A stretch of DNA of 64,000 nt from Pogonophryne albipinna. Taxonomy: Eukaryota; Chordata; Actinopteri; Perciformes; Artedidraconidae. The position numbers and the translations under genes were made by a program. This document shows positions 27,645-39,962 of this stretch, piece by piece. Numbering within the stretch: the stretch's first letter is position 1; each line of letters opens with the position of its first letter. The notes below the pieces were generated by a model. That model made no database searches, was not told the origin of the DNA, and worked only from the letters and a program-made list of their open reading frames with translations. The stretch is from the NCBI GenBank assembly GCA_028583405.1, contig CM053256.1:1978424-2042423 (forward strand). The letters are read 5' to 3'.

Positions 27645-27980
27645 ACGGTTTCAAGGCTTTTATTGTCATGTGTACATAGCTACAGTGTAGATATGTCAAT
27701 GAAAATCTTAGGTCACAGGCTTCTCCAACAGTGCAACACAATAAAAAAGATAAAACAGTTAAAATAGTGCAAGTAATACAAATAAAATAGAATAGTGCAA
27801 GGAAAGTCTATACAGTATACAAGTGATTGGAATATGATATATTAGAAACATAATTTGTAGGTTGCAAACAAATGAATGCTATGGAAGTTCTTTCCAAAGT
27901 GCAGGTGTTTCACAGTCTTATGGCCTGTGGAATGAACCAGGTGTGGCGTCCAAGGTCCAACGATATCCTGGTGCCTTGTA
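27645..27980 (-). mobile_element. Probable retroelement 3' end
   Basis: The stretch starting AAGGCTTTTATTGTCATGTG, with TCTCCAACAGTGCAACACAA and later CACAGTCTTATGGCCTGTGG, resembles the end of a dispersed fish retroelement usually read on the opposite strand. No protein remains. Borders are approximate. Confidence 0.5.
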
Positions 27981-30900
27981 TCTTTAGAATTCTTTGAACG
28001 TGTTCTTATGTAAAAGCCTAGAATGATACATCACCCATCTTGTCTCAGTATTGGGGATGATTTCTGCCTCTGGTGAAAGGCTCAGCAGGTCTGACATGTC
28101 AGCACATAACCGAGAGGCTTTTCACTCACCAGATATTTGAGATGACCCGCAGTCAGTCAGCTCAGCAGCTGCTTCTCAGTCAGCCAAGACAAATTAAATG
28201 ACATCTCTGTGATGTTGTTGCTTCTAGAAGCCATAACGCATGTCCAAGCACCCACAGCACCTACGGGGTAAAACTCCAATTGTAAAAGAAGAGCTCTGTA
28301 TTTTGTAGAATAACTTGCCCACTCTCTGTGATGTGTGCAATTGCATTTAACAACATGCCAGCTTTTATCTTGTTTTTAACCAGAAATGTGTTGACTGCAG
28401 CCACAAGGTTTATCATGTCTGGACTTTTTACTCACCAAATAGGCCTTTGCCTGTTGTCAAGCTTAGGCTGAAATCACTCACTAATGTGTGTGGTTGTCTT
28501 CTCCTTCTCGTATTTCTTATTATTTTTCCCTACTGACAAAAGAAAATGGATGGTTTGAATGGCTCACTTTTGCACTGGCTTTTTCTCGCTCCTCTGGCTT
28601 TGTGTAATCTTCAATTTACAATGGAACATTAGCTTCATCCGACAATTACAGTTTCAGTGAGTTCATCTGCTCAATGTTTACTAGACTTCAGGCATAAAAT
28701 ATGACTTTTTCCTTGGTGTTGCTTTGATAGAGATTATAGTGTCACAGCTCTCGAATGAAATAGGACTCAGTGTCAGCCTTGTACAGGGTGGTAGACGTTA
28801 CAGTGCCGAGGAGACTTGTATTGAAAAGTAAATCCACCGTCATATTCAGCACAAGCATTTACATAAGAAGTAGAAGGCTGTAGCAGATGAGTGGCTTGTC
28901 GTAAAATGACACATTTGTTCAGTCAAAGAATGAGTCAAGGTGTTCGCGGTGGTTTCAAAGGGAAGCCTCAGAGAAAATATTGGCTTTGTAGAATCCCTGA
29001 AGAGTGCTGTAACCAGGTTACAAATGACATGTTGGTTTATACCAGCTCTCTGTTTGTATCCGTCCGAGTGTGCAACAGAAAGATAATGAAGCTCCATTTT
29101 CTGATAGTGGTTTTGCACGAACATGACTATACATTATAAAAATGTTGTTTTAGTTGAAATATTAGGGTCACGGCAATGATGCATGAGGGTCAATTCCATA
29201 GCTTTTAGTTGCCCCTTTCATCCATACCCATTTATGTGACACATCTTAACATTGAGGCTGATATTTAATTGGCAGTGGAAGCATCTGAGCACAACTTTGT
29301 GATCTGAGGACAGATCATTCTGATGACAATCTTTCGACAACAGAAACAGTGTTACCCTTGCTGCACAAACTCAGTATCACTTCTGCAGCCTCTGTTTTGG
29401 ATCATCCTTAGGGTATTGTCAGTAATACTGTGCCCATGCAGAGACAGACACATGTTTAAGGGGTTTCAGGCACAGTGAGGTTAATAGTTGGATGTTTAAG
29501 TGTGTTTGTACAACTGCTGATACAACTAAGCCTCTGTATATTCAGTTTGAAAGGTCGAGCAAACGGAGGGTAAACTTAAAGTTATGTGTTGACCAAAGGG
29601 AAAGAGGGAAACCTCCCACATACAAATAAATCAAGTGATTGAAAAGCAGTTTTTACAGTGCTACATCACAACAACTGGGTTCAGCATGGTCTGGTCTGTT
29701 TTGGTGAATAAAACAAAGAAAGATTGGGTATTGAAAATTGGATTCCATGTTTTAACAACTGGAGATTAATGAACAAACATCCTTTTCTGATTCCACTCAC
29801 TGATCCTTTTAGAGAATGGCTGTGCATCGTCCTGGAGTAGGTGCTTGTCTTACTTGTTACAGGTCTCTAAATATTGGACAGCGCGTCAAAGCTGCTATGA
29901 GTACTTGTTTTTCTAAGTTCTGTTTATTCCCTGAAAGGTCAGCAGTATGCGGACGATTTCTAAATGTCGAACAGTGCATATTCACATGTCACCAGAACAA
30001 CGTACACCATGATGGATTGCAATATGAGAGCAGTATGTGAATATACTTTGCCATCATGAAAACATCCACTGATGCATTGAAATGAACAGAATTAATATAT
30101 ATTATAAAAGCTGTTGTAACTGAGGTCCTTACATTGGTAACATTTTGGAAGTCTGATATGTTGATAGAAACTGCTGTAAGTAACGCATGTCACCTCTGGC
30201 TTGTATTTTAATCAAACAGTCACTAACATGGATGCTTCCATTCACATATACTCAACTTCATTAGACATCAGCAGAGCAGATGCAAAGAGAACATTTGGTT
30301 CATCTAGAAATGTGTCTGACTGTTGATGAGCAATTGTACGTTGGCAGGAAAAGGGAAAATGCCATTTGGTCAGCTAAAAATCATCCATGTGGTTTTTGGT
30401 TTCTTTATGGATCAAATGCAATTCCTGAACAATCAGGAATAAAGATACAACTGAAGATGAAAAGCATGTTAAGAGGTGGCGATTAGATTGGCACCATTTT
30501 GGATGTCTTACATTTTTGCCTAAACCAATTTATAGTTGTGAAAATATATATGATACCCAGCTCTGATTCTTGAAACATTACTTTTTTCTGTACCTTCAGA
30601 TCTACTATATTTTCAGCGTGGCAAAAAATGATAGGAGGTTTTTCAACTCCTGATGAAACAGGATGAAACATGACTTCTAAGTCCAATGTCCAGTCTCAGT
30701 ACATTCCTTCTTCTTGAGCTAGATAATATGTAATACCTTGCAAAGCTTCACACCTTCTTACAGTAGTAATCTGTCACTGCTGGAGACAGATACACTCACC
30801 TCAGTTCAAAGCCAGGCATGTCATTTTGTTGACAAGCTGTGGCTGGGTGTCTGTTTTTCTGCTGTGCCTGGGAGGACATGTAATTCCTTATTCTCTCTCG

Positions 30901-31065
30901 GAGAAATCAGCATCGTACAGAGCGCCTGTCAGGGCTGTGCGTTCGGATCACTAAACTCAGCGTCTAGAAGTAGCTGAATATCAAAGGCTGAATAATGATA
31001 CAGCTGATGAAATCTTTAGAACACAAACAGTTTTTTGCACTGATATTACTGAGGCAGGTAAGGTG
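27981..31065. other. Intronic sequence, nothing recognised
   Basis: About 3 kb with only short chance frames. No terminal repeats or RNA-gene boxes seen. Confidence 0.5.
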
Positions 31066-31105
31066 GGGGAGAGAGAGAGAGGGAGAGAGAGAGAGAGAGA
31101 GAGAG
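31066..31105 (+). repeat. (GA)n microsatellite
   Basis: About 20 GA units with one or two interruptions (GGGAGA near 31080). Confidence 0.9.
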
Positions 31106-31157
31106 TAAAGACAGGGTAGCCTGTAAGGGCTTCTTGTAACTACCAACAATTATGCTT

Positions 31158-31459
31158 CAATCAATCACTCAATGTTTATTTATATAGCCCAATATCACAT
31201 CGTACAAGGAAAAACTTCCAAAGAAACCCACAGTTTAAAGGTAAAAATGGGAGAAACCTCAGGGAGAGCATCAGAGGAGGGATCCCTCTCCCAGGACGGA
31301 CAGACGTGCAATAGATGCCGTGTGTAAATCGAAGAGATAATACATTTACAACATAGGTAGTCCAAATGTTTGGAACTGCATGTGTGTATAATAAGAAGAT
31401 GAATCCACGAGGATGTCAACAATCCTGTGGGAGCCATCAGGGAAGTAGTATGATGAGAG
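31158..31459 (-). mobile_element. L2-type LINE 3' UTR fragment with internal deletion
   Basis: Matches the 3' UTR of the LINE at 37666-39635, including the CAATCAATCACTCAATG tail, TTTATTTATATAGCCCAATA and the GGGATCCCTCTCCCAGGACG block. About 90 bases present in the other copy (between TATCACA and TCGTACAAGG) are missing. ATGCTT occurs on both sides (31152-31157, 31460-31465), a possible short target duplication. Confidence 0.85.
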
Positions 31460-31572
31460 ATGCTTATTGTCAAGGTTTCTCACCTAAATGCAATGTGTAT
31501 GCCTGTCCTACAATATTTTAATGCATATACTTCATAACATATTTACAAAAGTTGATTCATTTGAAATGTGGC

Positions 31573-31576
<4 letters not shown>

Positions 31577-31625
<49 letters not shown>

Positions 31626-31635
31626 AAGAGAGAGA
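31577..31635 (+). repeat. (TG)19 followed by (GA)n
   Basis: Perfect TG repeat to 31614, then GAGAGAGAGAAAGAGAGAGA. Compound microsatellite. Confidence 0.95.
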
Positions 31636-31639
31636 TAAC

Positions 31640-33647
31640 TCACTATCACTATAAAATAAGGGGTTATTTAAGGCACCTACAACACACCTCTACATTATTT
31701 GGGATTAAGCTAGTGGTGGAATAGATCAAATAATATTCAGTATATCTAACTATTTTTTTCGTATTCAGGCAAAGTAACAACAAAGCTTACATTATACAAA
31801 TGTAATGCAATATACAGACTGTTTAGCTTATGGTGATCAGCAGCCCGATGAGCTCATTCTCTCAGTGTATCATCAGGAATACAGAGACACACACACATCA
31901 TTTAAATAAGAGTTTTTAAATTCAATGATAGGTTAAGAATAAACAACAGAGAGAGAGAGAGAGAGGTGGGTGGGGTTTGGTAGTTGACAGTAAACTCATA
32001 TTATCAAACATTTACCTCAGGGATTGAGTTCTCAAACAGAGAAATATCAATCCTTGCCCAAGGCTAAATCTTCTTCAGGCCGATGGCTGACGGGATGCGA
32101 GATTAGCAACTTTATGGTCCTTATTGTGCAGAATTGTATTTGGCTTTAACACAATCAACATGAATTACAGATAAAACTATAGGCAGAAACAGTCAAACCT
32201 TTGGAGGAGCTTGGAGTTCAATCGTATACAATCAAATACAAATTCAAAACGCCTATAAGTACAATGTGCAAATTCAGGAAGGATGTGGGGTGAGGGGACA
32301 GCCAAATGACTCCTTGTAGACATTTTTGGTGCAGTTTAAGTGCCTTCCTTCGGGAAGCTATTCCAAATGTAGGCACCTGACTAACTGCCTTGCTCAAGGG
32401 CCCACTGACAGTTTTTTTGTGAGTGAGACAAGAACTCCTTCTGGCTGCATCACTGGCAAATCCAAGTGTCTGACCTCATCTCCAAGCCACATGAATGTTG
32501 AGCAGCAGAGCAGTGCCCGGCGGTGATTGTGTGCCTTATGATGGCCTTGCCCCTTCCAATGCAAAAGTGCAATGTTGATGCACGCATAGCATTGCCTTTC
32601 CTAGTGTTTCCCAGACAACAGTTGAATTTGATAAACTCTCAGGAGCAACAACGGATGTAAGAATCAATAGGACTGCTTTTGGCAAGTGGACAGAGTGATT
32701 AACTTGTCCAGAGGCTTGAAATATGCGTGCTCACTTCAGGTCATGAAACAAAGAAATATATAGAAGTCAGCATTGTGGCGACTGGTTATTAACTTGTAGT
32801 GATTCAACATCTTTTTAAAGCTGAGTCCTACTTTCCACTCCTTGCATCCTCTATCAGTTTGTTTATCCCCTGGTACTTTGTCATTTTACGCATATACAGC
32901 AGAGAGTAAACATCATCGATTGAACATATTTATTGTTGAAGCGTTGATACACTTTCCATTTCACCAAACACACACTTTTGAGAAATGACCTACAATTACA
33001 TGTCTGCCAGCATGATGACGGGGTACGTCCAAATGTTATCAACGCAGAGCTTGTTTAAATATTTGAGGGACGTGATATTGCTTTTGACTCTAGTTTGACT
33101 TTAATTAACAAAGTGTTATGCATTACAGTCCCTTTCATATCACCTCATGGTGGTCATGGTCTTTGACGGTTTTTAATTGTGTCAAACATTAACACGATAA
33201 ACACACTCTACACGCAGTATCATCTCTTCTCTATCCTGATCCCTTTTTAATCACACACCATTTGTGTTTTCCAGGCTATACTCTTACATCTGGCAAGGAT
33301 GGATGTAAGAAAAGTCCTCCATTATAAGAATTTCATTGGTTCTGTACTGGCAAATATCACAGCCTCATCTAACAGCATCACTACACACACTCACACCTCA
33401 GTGCTTCCTGGCCCAGCCTCTTTTATCATTTTCTTGTCAAGCGTAGCAGAGAGCCTAATGTGAGAGGGTAAGTGCAGTGTAAACAGTGGACACATTTTAA
33501 ATGTATCTCTGCAATTGAATAATTACCCGTCAGTGGGGGCTGCACAGGGCTTCTTACCAACACTGTGGTTCAACAGAATCAAAAGGAATCTTCAAATAAG
33601 GTATTACATTTTAATTACTAGCCTCTTTTGGCAGCTTAGTCTGATAA
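31640..33647. other. Intronic sequence, little recognised
   Basis: Apart from a short GA tract at about 31947-31964 and the possible SINE core listed next, no exon or repeat ends are recognised. Confidence 0.5.
32330..32440 (-). repeat. Possible decayed V-SINE core
   Basis: On the minus strand GGGCCCTTGAGCAAGGCAGT resembles the V-SINE core motif TTGAGCAAGGCACTTAACCC. There is no tRNA head or tail, so this is either an old remnant or a chance match. Confidence 0.35.
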
Positions 33648-33874
33648 AGCATAAGCAGAGTTGGGTGTAATAATATTCCTTTTGTCGGTAACGCGTTACT
33701 TTTATAATTCAGTAATCACACTACAGTTACTAACATTGTCCCGACACGCGTTACTTCGTTACTTACTAAAATCAGTCATAATCACACTGACAGACAAGAG
33801 GGATTTCCGCCGCAGGTTTATATGTAAGTAATCTGCGCGCGCGTCCACATCTCCACGTGCAGTGCTGCATAAAC

Positions 33875-34051
33875 ATGGCTGAGTCAGCGATAACTTTCGA
33901 GGGGTGGAGCCTCCACCCCTCGAAAGTCCTCCACCGTGGAGACAGGAATGTGACGGTGAGGTGCAAACTGTGTCCAGGCCAGAAGCTGTTATCCACTGCT
34001 GTAAACACCACGTCAAACCTCAACAAACACCTGCAAAGAACACATGCTAAG
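33875..34051 (+). pseudogene. First exon of a hAT transposase (BED zinc finger), truncated gene
   Basis: From the ATG at 33875 the frame encodes 59 codons up to a donor-like AAG|GTGAAG. A BED-type zinc finger is visible: C30 and C33 (CKLC), then NTTSNLNKHL and H52, H57 (HLQRTH), giving the Cx2C...Hx4H pattern. BED fingers bind DNA at the N-terminus of hAT transposases. The RNase-H-like catalytic domain and the dimerisation domain are absent. Residues 7-18 are encoded by a perfect palindrome and do not look like the usual residues before the finger. Confidence 0.8.
33893..33927. repeat. Perfect palindrome in the BED-finger exon
   Basis: Two 17-base arms (ACTTTCGAGGGGTGGAG and its complement) separated by a single C. 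It can form a long stable hairpin and lies in frame in the transposase exon. Confidence 0.95.
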
Positions 34052-34358
34052 GTGAAGCTACCGCACACGCTATTTGTTGTTTGTTTATATCACGTAGTCT
34101 GATCATCTTCTCTGTCTTCCGGTTGTTGCCTGTTTTGAATGACGAATACACACTACCGCCGCCTGCTGGTAAGGAGAGTTATTGCCACTCACGCATGCGC
34201 AGTTCATACGTGCTCGGCGAGTAAAGTAACGAGTAAAGTAACGAGTTACTTTATGTAGAGAGTAACGAAGTAGTCTAATATATTACTTTTTTAAAAAGTA
34301 ATATGTAATATGTAATATATTAAAGAAATTTAGTAACGACCCCATCTCTGAGCATAAG

Positions 34359-37300
34359 TCAGTTTCAACATTGATGCTTTTTCCACGTCTGTCGTCAAAG
34401 CATCTATTACGAATGGGTTTTAATGCACTTTAATGCATCCTCTCACACGTCATGTAACGATGCATTGTATGACATTCTGCCATATTAGCCCTTTCATATC
34501 TTTGTGTGCTAATGAATGCTTAGGACTGCTTAATGAAACCATGACATGTTTCAGTCACAACATCAGAAAACAAAAACACTTCAACGTAATGAAGTACTAG
34601 CTGCATGACACAAAGCAAATATTCCGGTCTGGTTATTTGTTCTATCGACAATGTGCAAATTGATTCTCTAGAAATGTGATTATATATTTCACTATATGCT
34701 GTATGTTGTGGGTGGGATACAAATCAAACACTCACTGTACAAGCTGAGCCTTTATAGCAAAACAGTTGGCATGTTTTTGTGAAAAATCAACCAGAATGAT
34801 GAAAATGATTTCAAAATAGGGTCTGAGATTAAACAATGGAGATAATAACCATGTGGTAGATTCTTATCTTTTCTTTGGGATGCACGTACTGGAAGCAAAT
34901 AATCACTCTGGTCTTCATAGTTTGTAGCGGCTGCTGCGCCGAAAATAGAATTATTAGATTTAATAGTATGTAGGGGAAAGAAAAGCAATGAATAAATAAG
35001 AGGTTATACAGTGATGCAATGCAAATTAGCTTTGGATTCAATTTGTCGATGGAATGGTAATGGTAAGGCCAGAGACAGACAGAAAATGCTATGTGATTTC
35101 CTCCCCTCGCTTGCATCACACCATGCTAATTTCTGTTTCATGCTCTGCAAATGCAAGCCAAACTGCAATTTCTCTCCCAATCAACCCTGGCACAAATGAC
35201 GTTGTTTGTAAGTATTTTTTTATTAATATATTCAGTTACTTCCAAAGCATTAACCTCAATCTCTGGTTATGGTAGTAATGGTAAGAGCGGAACAGCTGTT
35301 CGGTTATCTTTTAGTAGAACTACTTTCAGCCTGAGCGGCGGCTCACGTTTCGTTTTCATGATGTCTGCGTAGCCTTGTGGCTCTCTTCAAAGACCACGAA
35401 AAAAAGTGTGAATAGGAAATTCACAGTGTAAATGGCCCTCCTAATGACTCTCAGCAGGACTACTCCTTGTATCTTTTATGAGCCAGGAAGAAAGGCGTGC
35501 ATCATTATACAGTGCCCATCTGAAATTCACCAGCAGCGTGATGCTCGACAAAAAGAATCCCCTTCTGGCAAATCGGGCGTAATGGGACACATTAGCGTAT
35601 CGTTAGCCTGTTAGCGTGCCTTAAGGTCAGAAACTGGCTGCCAAAAAAAAGGAGCTGGCTCTAAAAGTGTGTTCTTTCATTTGTGAACAGATAAAGCACG
35701 AGCAAAACATATCTATTGAGATTTGGAATTCATTTGAATTTCATCAGGGTTTAGCAGGGATAGAGATTAAAAATGTACTCATATTGATTGTGTCAAGAAA
35801 CGACAATCAATCAGAAACGTTTCTCAAACTAAGTACTGATCCTTTAGAGTAGTCCCTCATGTTTAAATGTAGGCAAACATGGAGTAAATGGAGTAAATGT
35901 AATACTTGCTCTTACTAAAAATACACTGAATACTGAATTAGCATTCGATATTAAGAGAATCAGTGCATGTCTGGTAATAATGTTAGGTCATGAAAAAAGG
36001 TTACTAGAGAATAAAAAGGAGGAATGTTTTAATGCTACATTCAAACTATGACTCTCGGGGGGGAAATGCTTCAGGTGTGCTTCAATTTAAATTTCAACAG
36101 TTAGAGCTCAGTAAGTCTATTATGGACCATAAGAGGCTATTGAAGATGCACATTATACATCAATCAAAGCAAATCATTGAGAGTCGCTAATCGAGACTTC
36201 AGTGTAGATCCTAAAGGAATTTGCATTTATGAAATTTGCCTCGTAATAAGGTTATCATTTATCCTTATTCTGTAGGATATTACAGAGTAAAGTGCAGTAA
36301 TTGGTATTGTAAGTGTGTATGTGGATCAGCTAGAAATGGATTTATAGGAAGGTGTGTGGAAACCACAGCAACAGATGATGTAGAATTGTAGATTGTGATG
36401 GAGAAAGAGAAAGACAGAGGGTTATGGTACTATAAGATAAAGGTTAAAAAGGAGAAAGTGAAAACAAGTAATGAGGCTGGTGACTGTAGCAGTCACCTAA
36501 TGTCGGTCACTCACTCCAGGGGGCTCTGTTGATAAGGCCAAACCAAAAATATGATCTAATTTGACTCACCTTCAAAATGAAATGCACTATCTGACGCATC
36601 ATGCGCTGCTAAAACAAATGACCTGCTAGGTCTAGATGTAGCACAGAGTATAGATGCTTCGATTTCCAAGGGAATGATAAGTGACATTTCAGTGCAATCT
36701 CGTCAGGGGTGAAAGGTGGGATGGTGGGGAATTGTAAGGCTAACAAGTGCAGGGCTAGTCAGCAAATAATGGGAGAGTCATCTGTGAGAGATGACCATCA
36801 ATTAAAGGCACTTAAGGCACTAATGATCAGCAAAGGGTTCCTAATGAGGATATGTGAAGGTGGGATCACATCTCTGGAAGTCAAGTGCAGTGTTAAGATT
36901 CTAGCAGTATGCTAAAAGCCATGAATGCACACAGGCCAACTCATCACGCTATCAAGGTCATTAGACGCTGTAATCAACTTAGCTAGCACTATTTCAGGGA
37001 GAAACAAAGTTGCCTCTGCTTTAAAGCAGCGACGGGAAACCATGTGCCGTGGTACAGCAGGTGATTACGCTAATTAGTTCCTTCTGTCAGCTAGAAGGCA
37101 TGATAATCAGTGAAATCGCCCTGTGTAGCGCTTGGTTGGAATGTAAACCTGCAGTCTCTGGACCATTCCCTATCACACGGTTGCTTATCCCTGCCTTCAA
37201 ATAGAGAATCAGAGACAATAAGCTCCGACAGTTGTCATCTACTGTGCAAAACACTGCCATACAATAAAACACAGGTATATTATTGTAAAAAATGTATATT

Positions 37301-37665
37301 ATATATAATACAAGACTATTCAAGCAACACATTTTGCATCACATTTTTTTTCCCTTTACGATGTAGATTACTGCAGTGCACTATATGTTGTAAGCTTTCA
37401 AAAAACTCACCATATTTCCATGTGACTCAGCCACAGAGGCTTTGTCAAAGCCGAATGGGAACTGTAGCATACAGTCTTTCATCTCTGTTAAAGCTCCAAT
37501 AATCATTTTGTATATGAAAGTGGCTGTTCAAGTGGTGGAACTCCAAAGTAGCATTTAGAGTTCCTCTTAGCTCGCCATTTTACTTTTACTGCCAGCGCAT
37601 TTATTGTACAGTACACTGTTACTGCTCTCAGCAAAGCTGTTCCCTGTAGCCGGAAACCATTATCA
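34359..37665. other. Intronic sequence, nothing recognised
   Basis: About 3.3 kb, AT-rich, with short chance frames only. Confidence 0.5.
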
Positions 37666-39635
37666 GTCAATCAATCAATCAATGTTTATTTATATAGCCC
37701 AATATCACAAATGTTACATTTGTCTCAGTGGACTTCACAGTTTGTACAGAATATCAGTATGACAATACGACACCCTCTGTCCTTAGACCCTCACATCGTA
37801 CAAGGAAAAACTTCCGGAGAAAACCCACAGTTTAAAGGGAAAAATGGGAGAAACCTCAGGGAGAGCAACAGAGGAGGGATCCCTCTCCCAGGACGGACAG
37901 ACGTGCAATAGATGCCGTGTGTAAATTGAAAAGATAATACATTTGCAACATAGGTAGTCCAAATGTTTGGAAATGCATGTGTGTATAATAGGAAGATGAA
38001 TCCATGAGGATTTCCATCCAGGACTTATGATCCAGGACCGCAGCCACGACTCAAGATCCAGGGCTCGCGATCCAGGACACAGGACCGCAGCAACAGGATC
38101 ATCCATGACTCCGGATCCCGGCGTATATAGACACCAAAAAGAAAGAAATTTGGGGAAGCTGGGTTAATCGGAACATGAGAGTACACAGGTATAGACAGAG
38201 AGAAGGAAGAAGTAAGATGTCCCCCGACAAACTAAGCCTATATCAGCAAAACTAGGGGCTGAATCTAATCAGCGCTAACTATAAGCTTTATCAAAAAGGA
38301 AGGTCTTAAGCGTACTCTTAAAAACGGATAGGGTGTCTGCCGCCCGAACACAAACTGGAAGCTGATTCCACAAATGTGGAGCTTGATAAGAAAAGGCTCT
38401 GGCTCCCATTGTACTTTTAGAGACTCTAGGAACAACCAACAACCCTGCATTCTTGGAACGCAATGCCCTAGTAGGACAGTAGGGTATAATGAGTTCTTTA
38501 CGGTAAGATGGCGCCTGCCCATTAAGGGCTTTGTAGGCGAGAAGAAGAATTTTTAATTCTATCCTGTGTTCTATAGGGAGCCAGTGTAAGGCAGCCAGAA
38601 CAGGAGTAATGTGGTCCCTTTTCCTAACTCTGGTTAGTACACGAGCTGCAGCATTTTGAATCAGCTGAAGCGACTTGACTGACTTCTTGGTACACCCTGA
38701 TAATAAGGAGTTACAATAATCCAGCCTTGAAGTAACAAATGCATGGACTAGTTTCTCTGCATCGTTTTGAGGCAAGATATGCCTGATTTTTGCAATGTTA
38801 CGTAGATGGAAGTAGGCGGTCCTTGAAATTGATTTTATGTGGGCGTTAAAGGATAAATCCTGATCAAATATAACACCAAGATTCCGTACAGTCTCACTGG
38901 AGGCCAAATTAATGCCATCCATAGTTAGTATATCTTTAGATAATTTGTTTCGTAGATTCTTCGGGCCAAGTACAATAACTTCAGTTTTGGTCGTGTTTAA
39001 CATCAACAAGTTTAAGGTCATCTTTTAAGTCCTTGAGGCAGTCTTGAATTTTATTTAGATGCTTAATTTAATCAGGCTTGATTGATAAATATAGTTGAGT
39101 ATCATCCGCATAACAATGAAAATTTACAGACTGATTCCTTATAATATTGCCTAACGGAAGCATATATAATGTGAACAAAATAGGTCCGAGCACTGAGCCC
39201 TGTGGCACTCCATGGCTAACTTTGGTTTGCATGGAAGATTCATCGTTGACACGTACAAACTGAGAGCGTTCAGATAGATAGGACCTAAACCAGCCTAAAG
39301 CATTTCCCTGTATGCCAACTAAGTGCTCTAGTCTTTGCAATAAGATATCATGGTCGATAGTATCAAATGCAGCACTGAGATCGAGCAAAACAAGAATAGA
39401 GACAAGTCCCTTGTCAGAGGCTATTAGAATGTCATTTGTGACTTTAACCAGAGCTGTCTCTGTGCTATGATGTGTTCTAAAGCCAGACTGAAAATCTTCA
39501 AATAAATCATTGTTTTTTAAGTAATCACACAGCAGTTTTGCGACCACTTTCTCAAGAATTTTTGAGAGGAACGGAAGATTAGAAATAGGTCTATAGTTGG
39601 CTAAAACCTCTGGATCGAGGTTGTGCTTTTTAAGG
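37666..39635 (-). mobile_element. L2-clade LINE, 5'-truncated in the RT domain
   Basis: Minus-strand element with ATTG-repeat tail at 37666-37682, the 3'-end motif GGGCTATATAAATAAACATT next to it, a 3'UTR of about 590 bases and a broken ORF2. The 5' side stops inside the reverse transcriptase at LKKHNLDPE and is joined directly to the 3' end of a different LINE (39636 onward). A second copy of the 3'UTR lies at 31158-31459. Confidence 0.9.
38275..39635 (-). pseudogene. L2 LINE ORF2 (reverse transcriptase), broken
   Basis: Two open segments. The first (39643-39068 with a few junction codons) contains [47 protein letters not shown] and the catalytic YADD in [10 protein letters not shown] (residues 178-181), a signature of L2/Maui-like elements. 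It ends at a TAA after SIKPD, where a glutamate codon is expected. The same frame continues to about 39020, where about four bases appear to be missing (a tryptophan codon is lost before MTLN), and the frame resumes as the 248-codon C-terminal part (39021-38275) ending KTFLFDKAY. Not functional. Confidence 0.88.
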
Positions 39636-39962
39636 CAAGGCAAGTTTATTTATATAGCACCTTTCAACACAAGGCAATTCAAAGTGCTTTACAAAAAATG
39701 AAAGACATTAAGAAAATGGCATTTAAAATCAGTCATTAAAAAGAAAAGATAATAAAATAAACATTAAAAGAAAAAATACATGGATAAAAGTTACAGTGCA
39801 GTTTAAGATGTAAATAGTTCAATTAAAAGCAGCGGCAAAAAGAAAAGTCTTTAGTCTGGATTTAAAAGTAATCAGAGTTGCAGCGGATCTGCAGGTTTCT
39901 GGGAGTTTGTTCCAGATATTTGGAGCATAATAACTGAACGCTGCTTTTAAGCATTACAACAA
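39636..39962 (-). mobile_element. 3' end of a second LINE, fused to the L2 element
   Basis: On the minus strand the last 45 or so codons of an ORF2 are readable (YYAPNIWNKLPETC, then FKSRLKTFLFAAAFN, stop at about 39816), followed by a 3'UTR ending GGTGCTATATAAATAAACTT and GCCTTGCC repeats at about 39636-39650. The upstream part is missing. The 3' tail is joined to the truncated 5' end of the L2 element with no intervening sequence. Confidence 0.82.

Larger units (their letters stand above)
33656..34350 (+). mobile_element. hAT-type element carrying a BED-finger exon
   Basis: Perfect 8-bp duplication AGCATAAG (33648-33655 and 34351-34358) flanks the ends CAGAGTTGGGT and, reversed, CAGAGATGGGG. 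Subterminal sequence is rich in GTTACT/AGTAAC motifs in both orientations (33690-33770, 34223-34290), typical of hAT subterminal repeats. The interior holds the start of a transposase gene and then only non-coding sequence, so the element is internally deleted and needs a transposase supplied from elsewhere. Confidence 0.9.

Noticed and set aside
34752..35119. Minus-strand frames of 78-96 codons in AT-rich intron
   Set aside because: No domain, no splice context, composition-driven.
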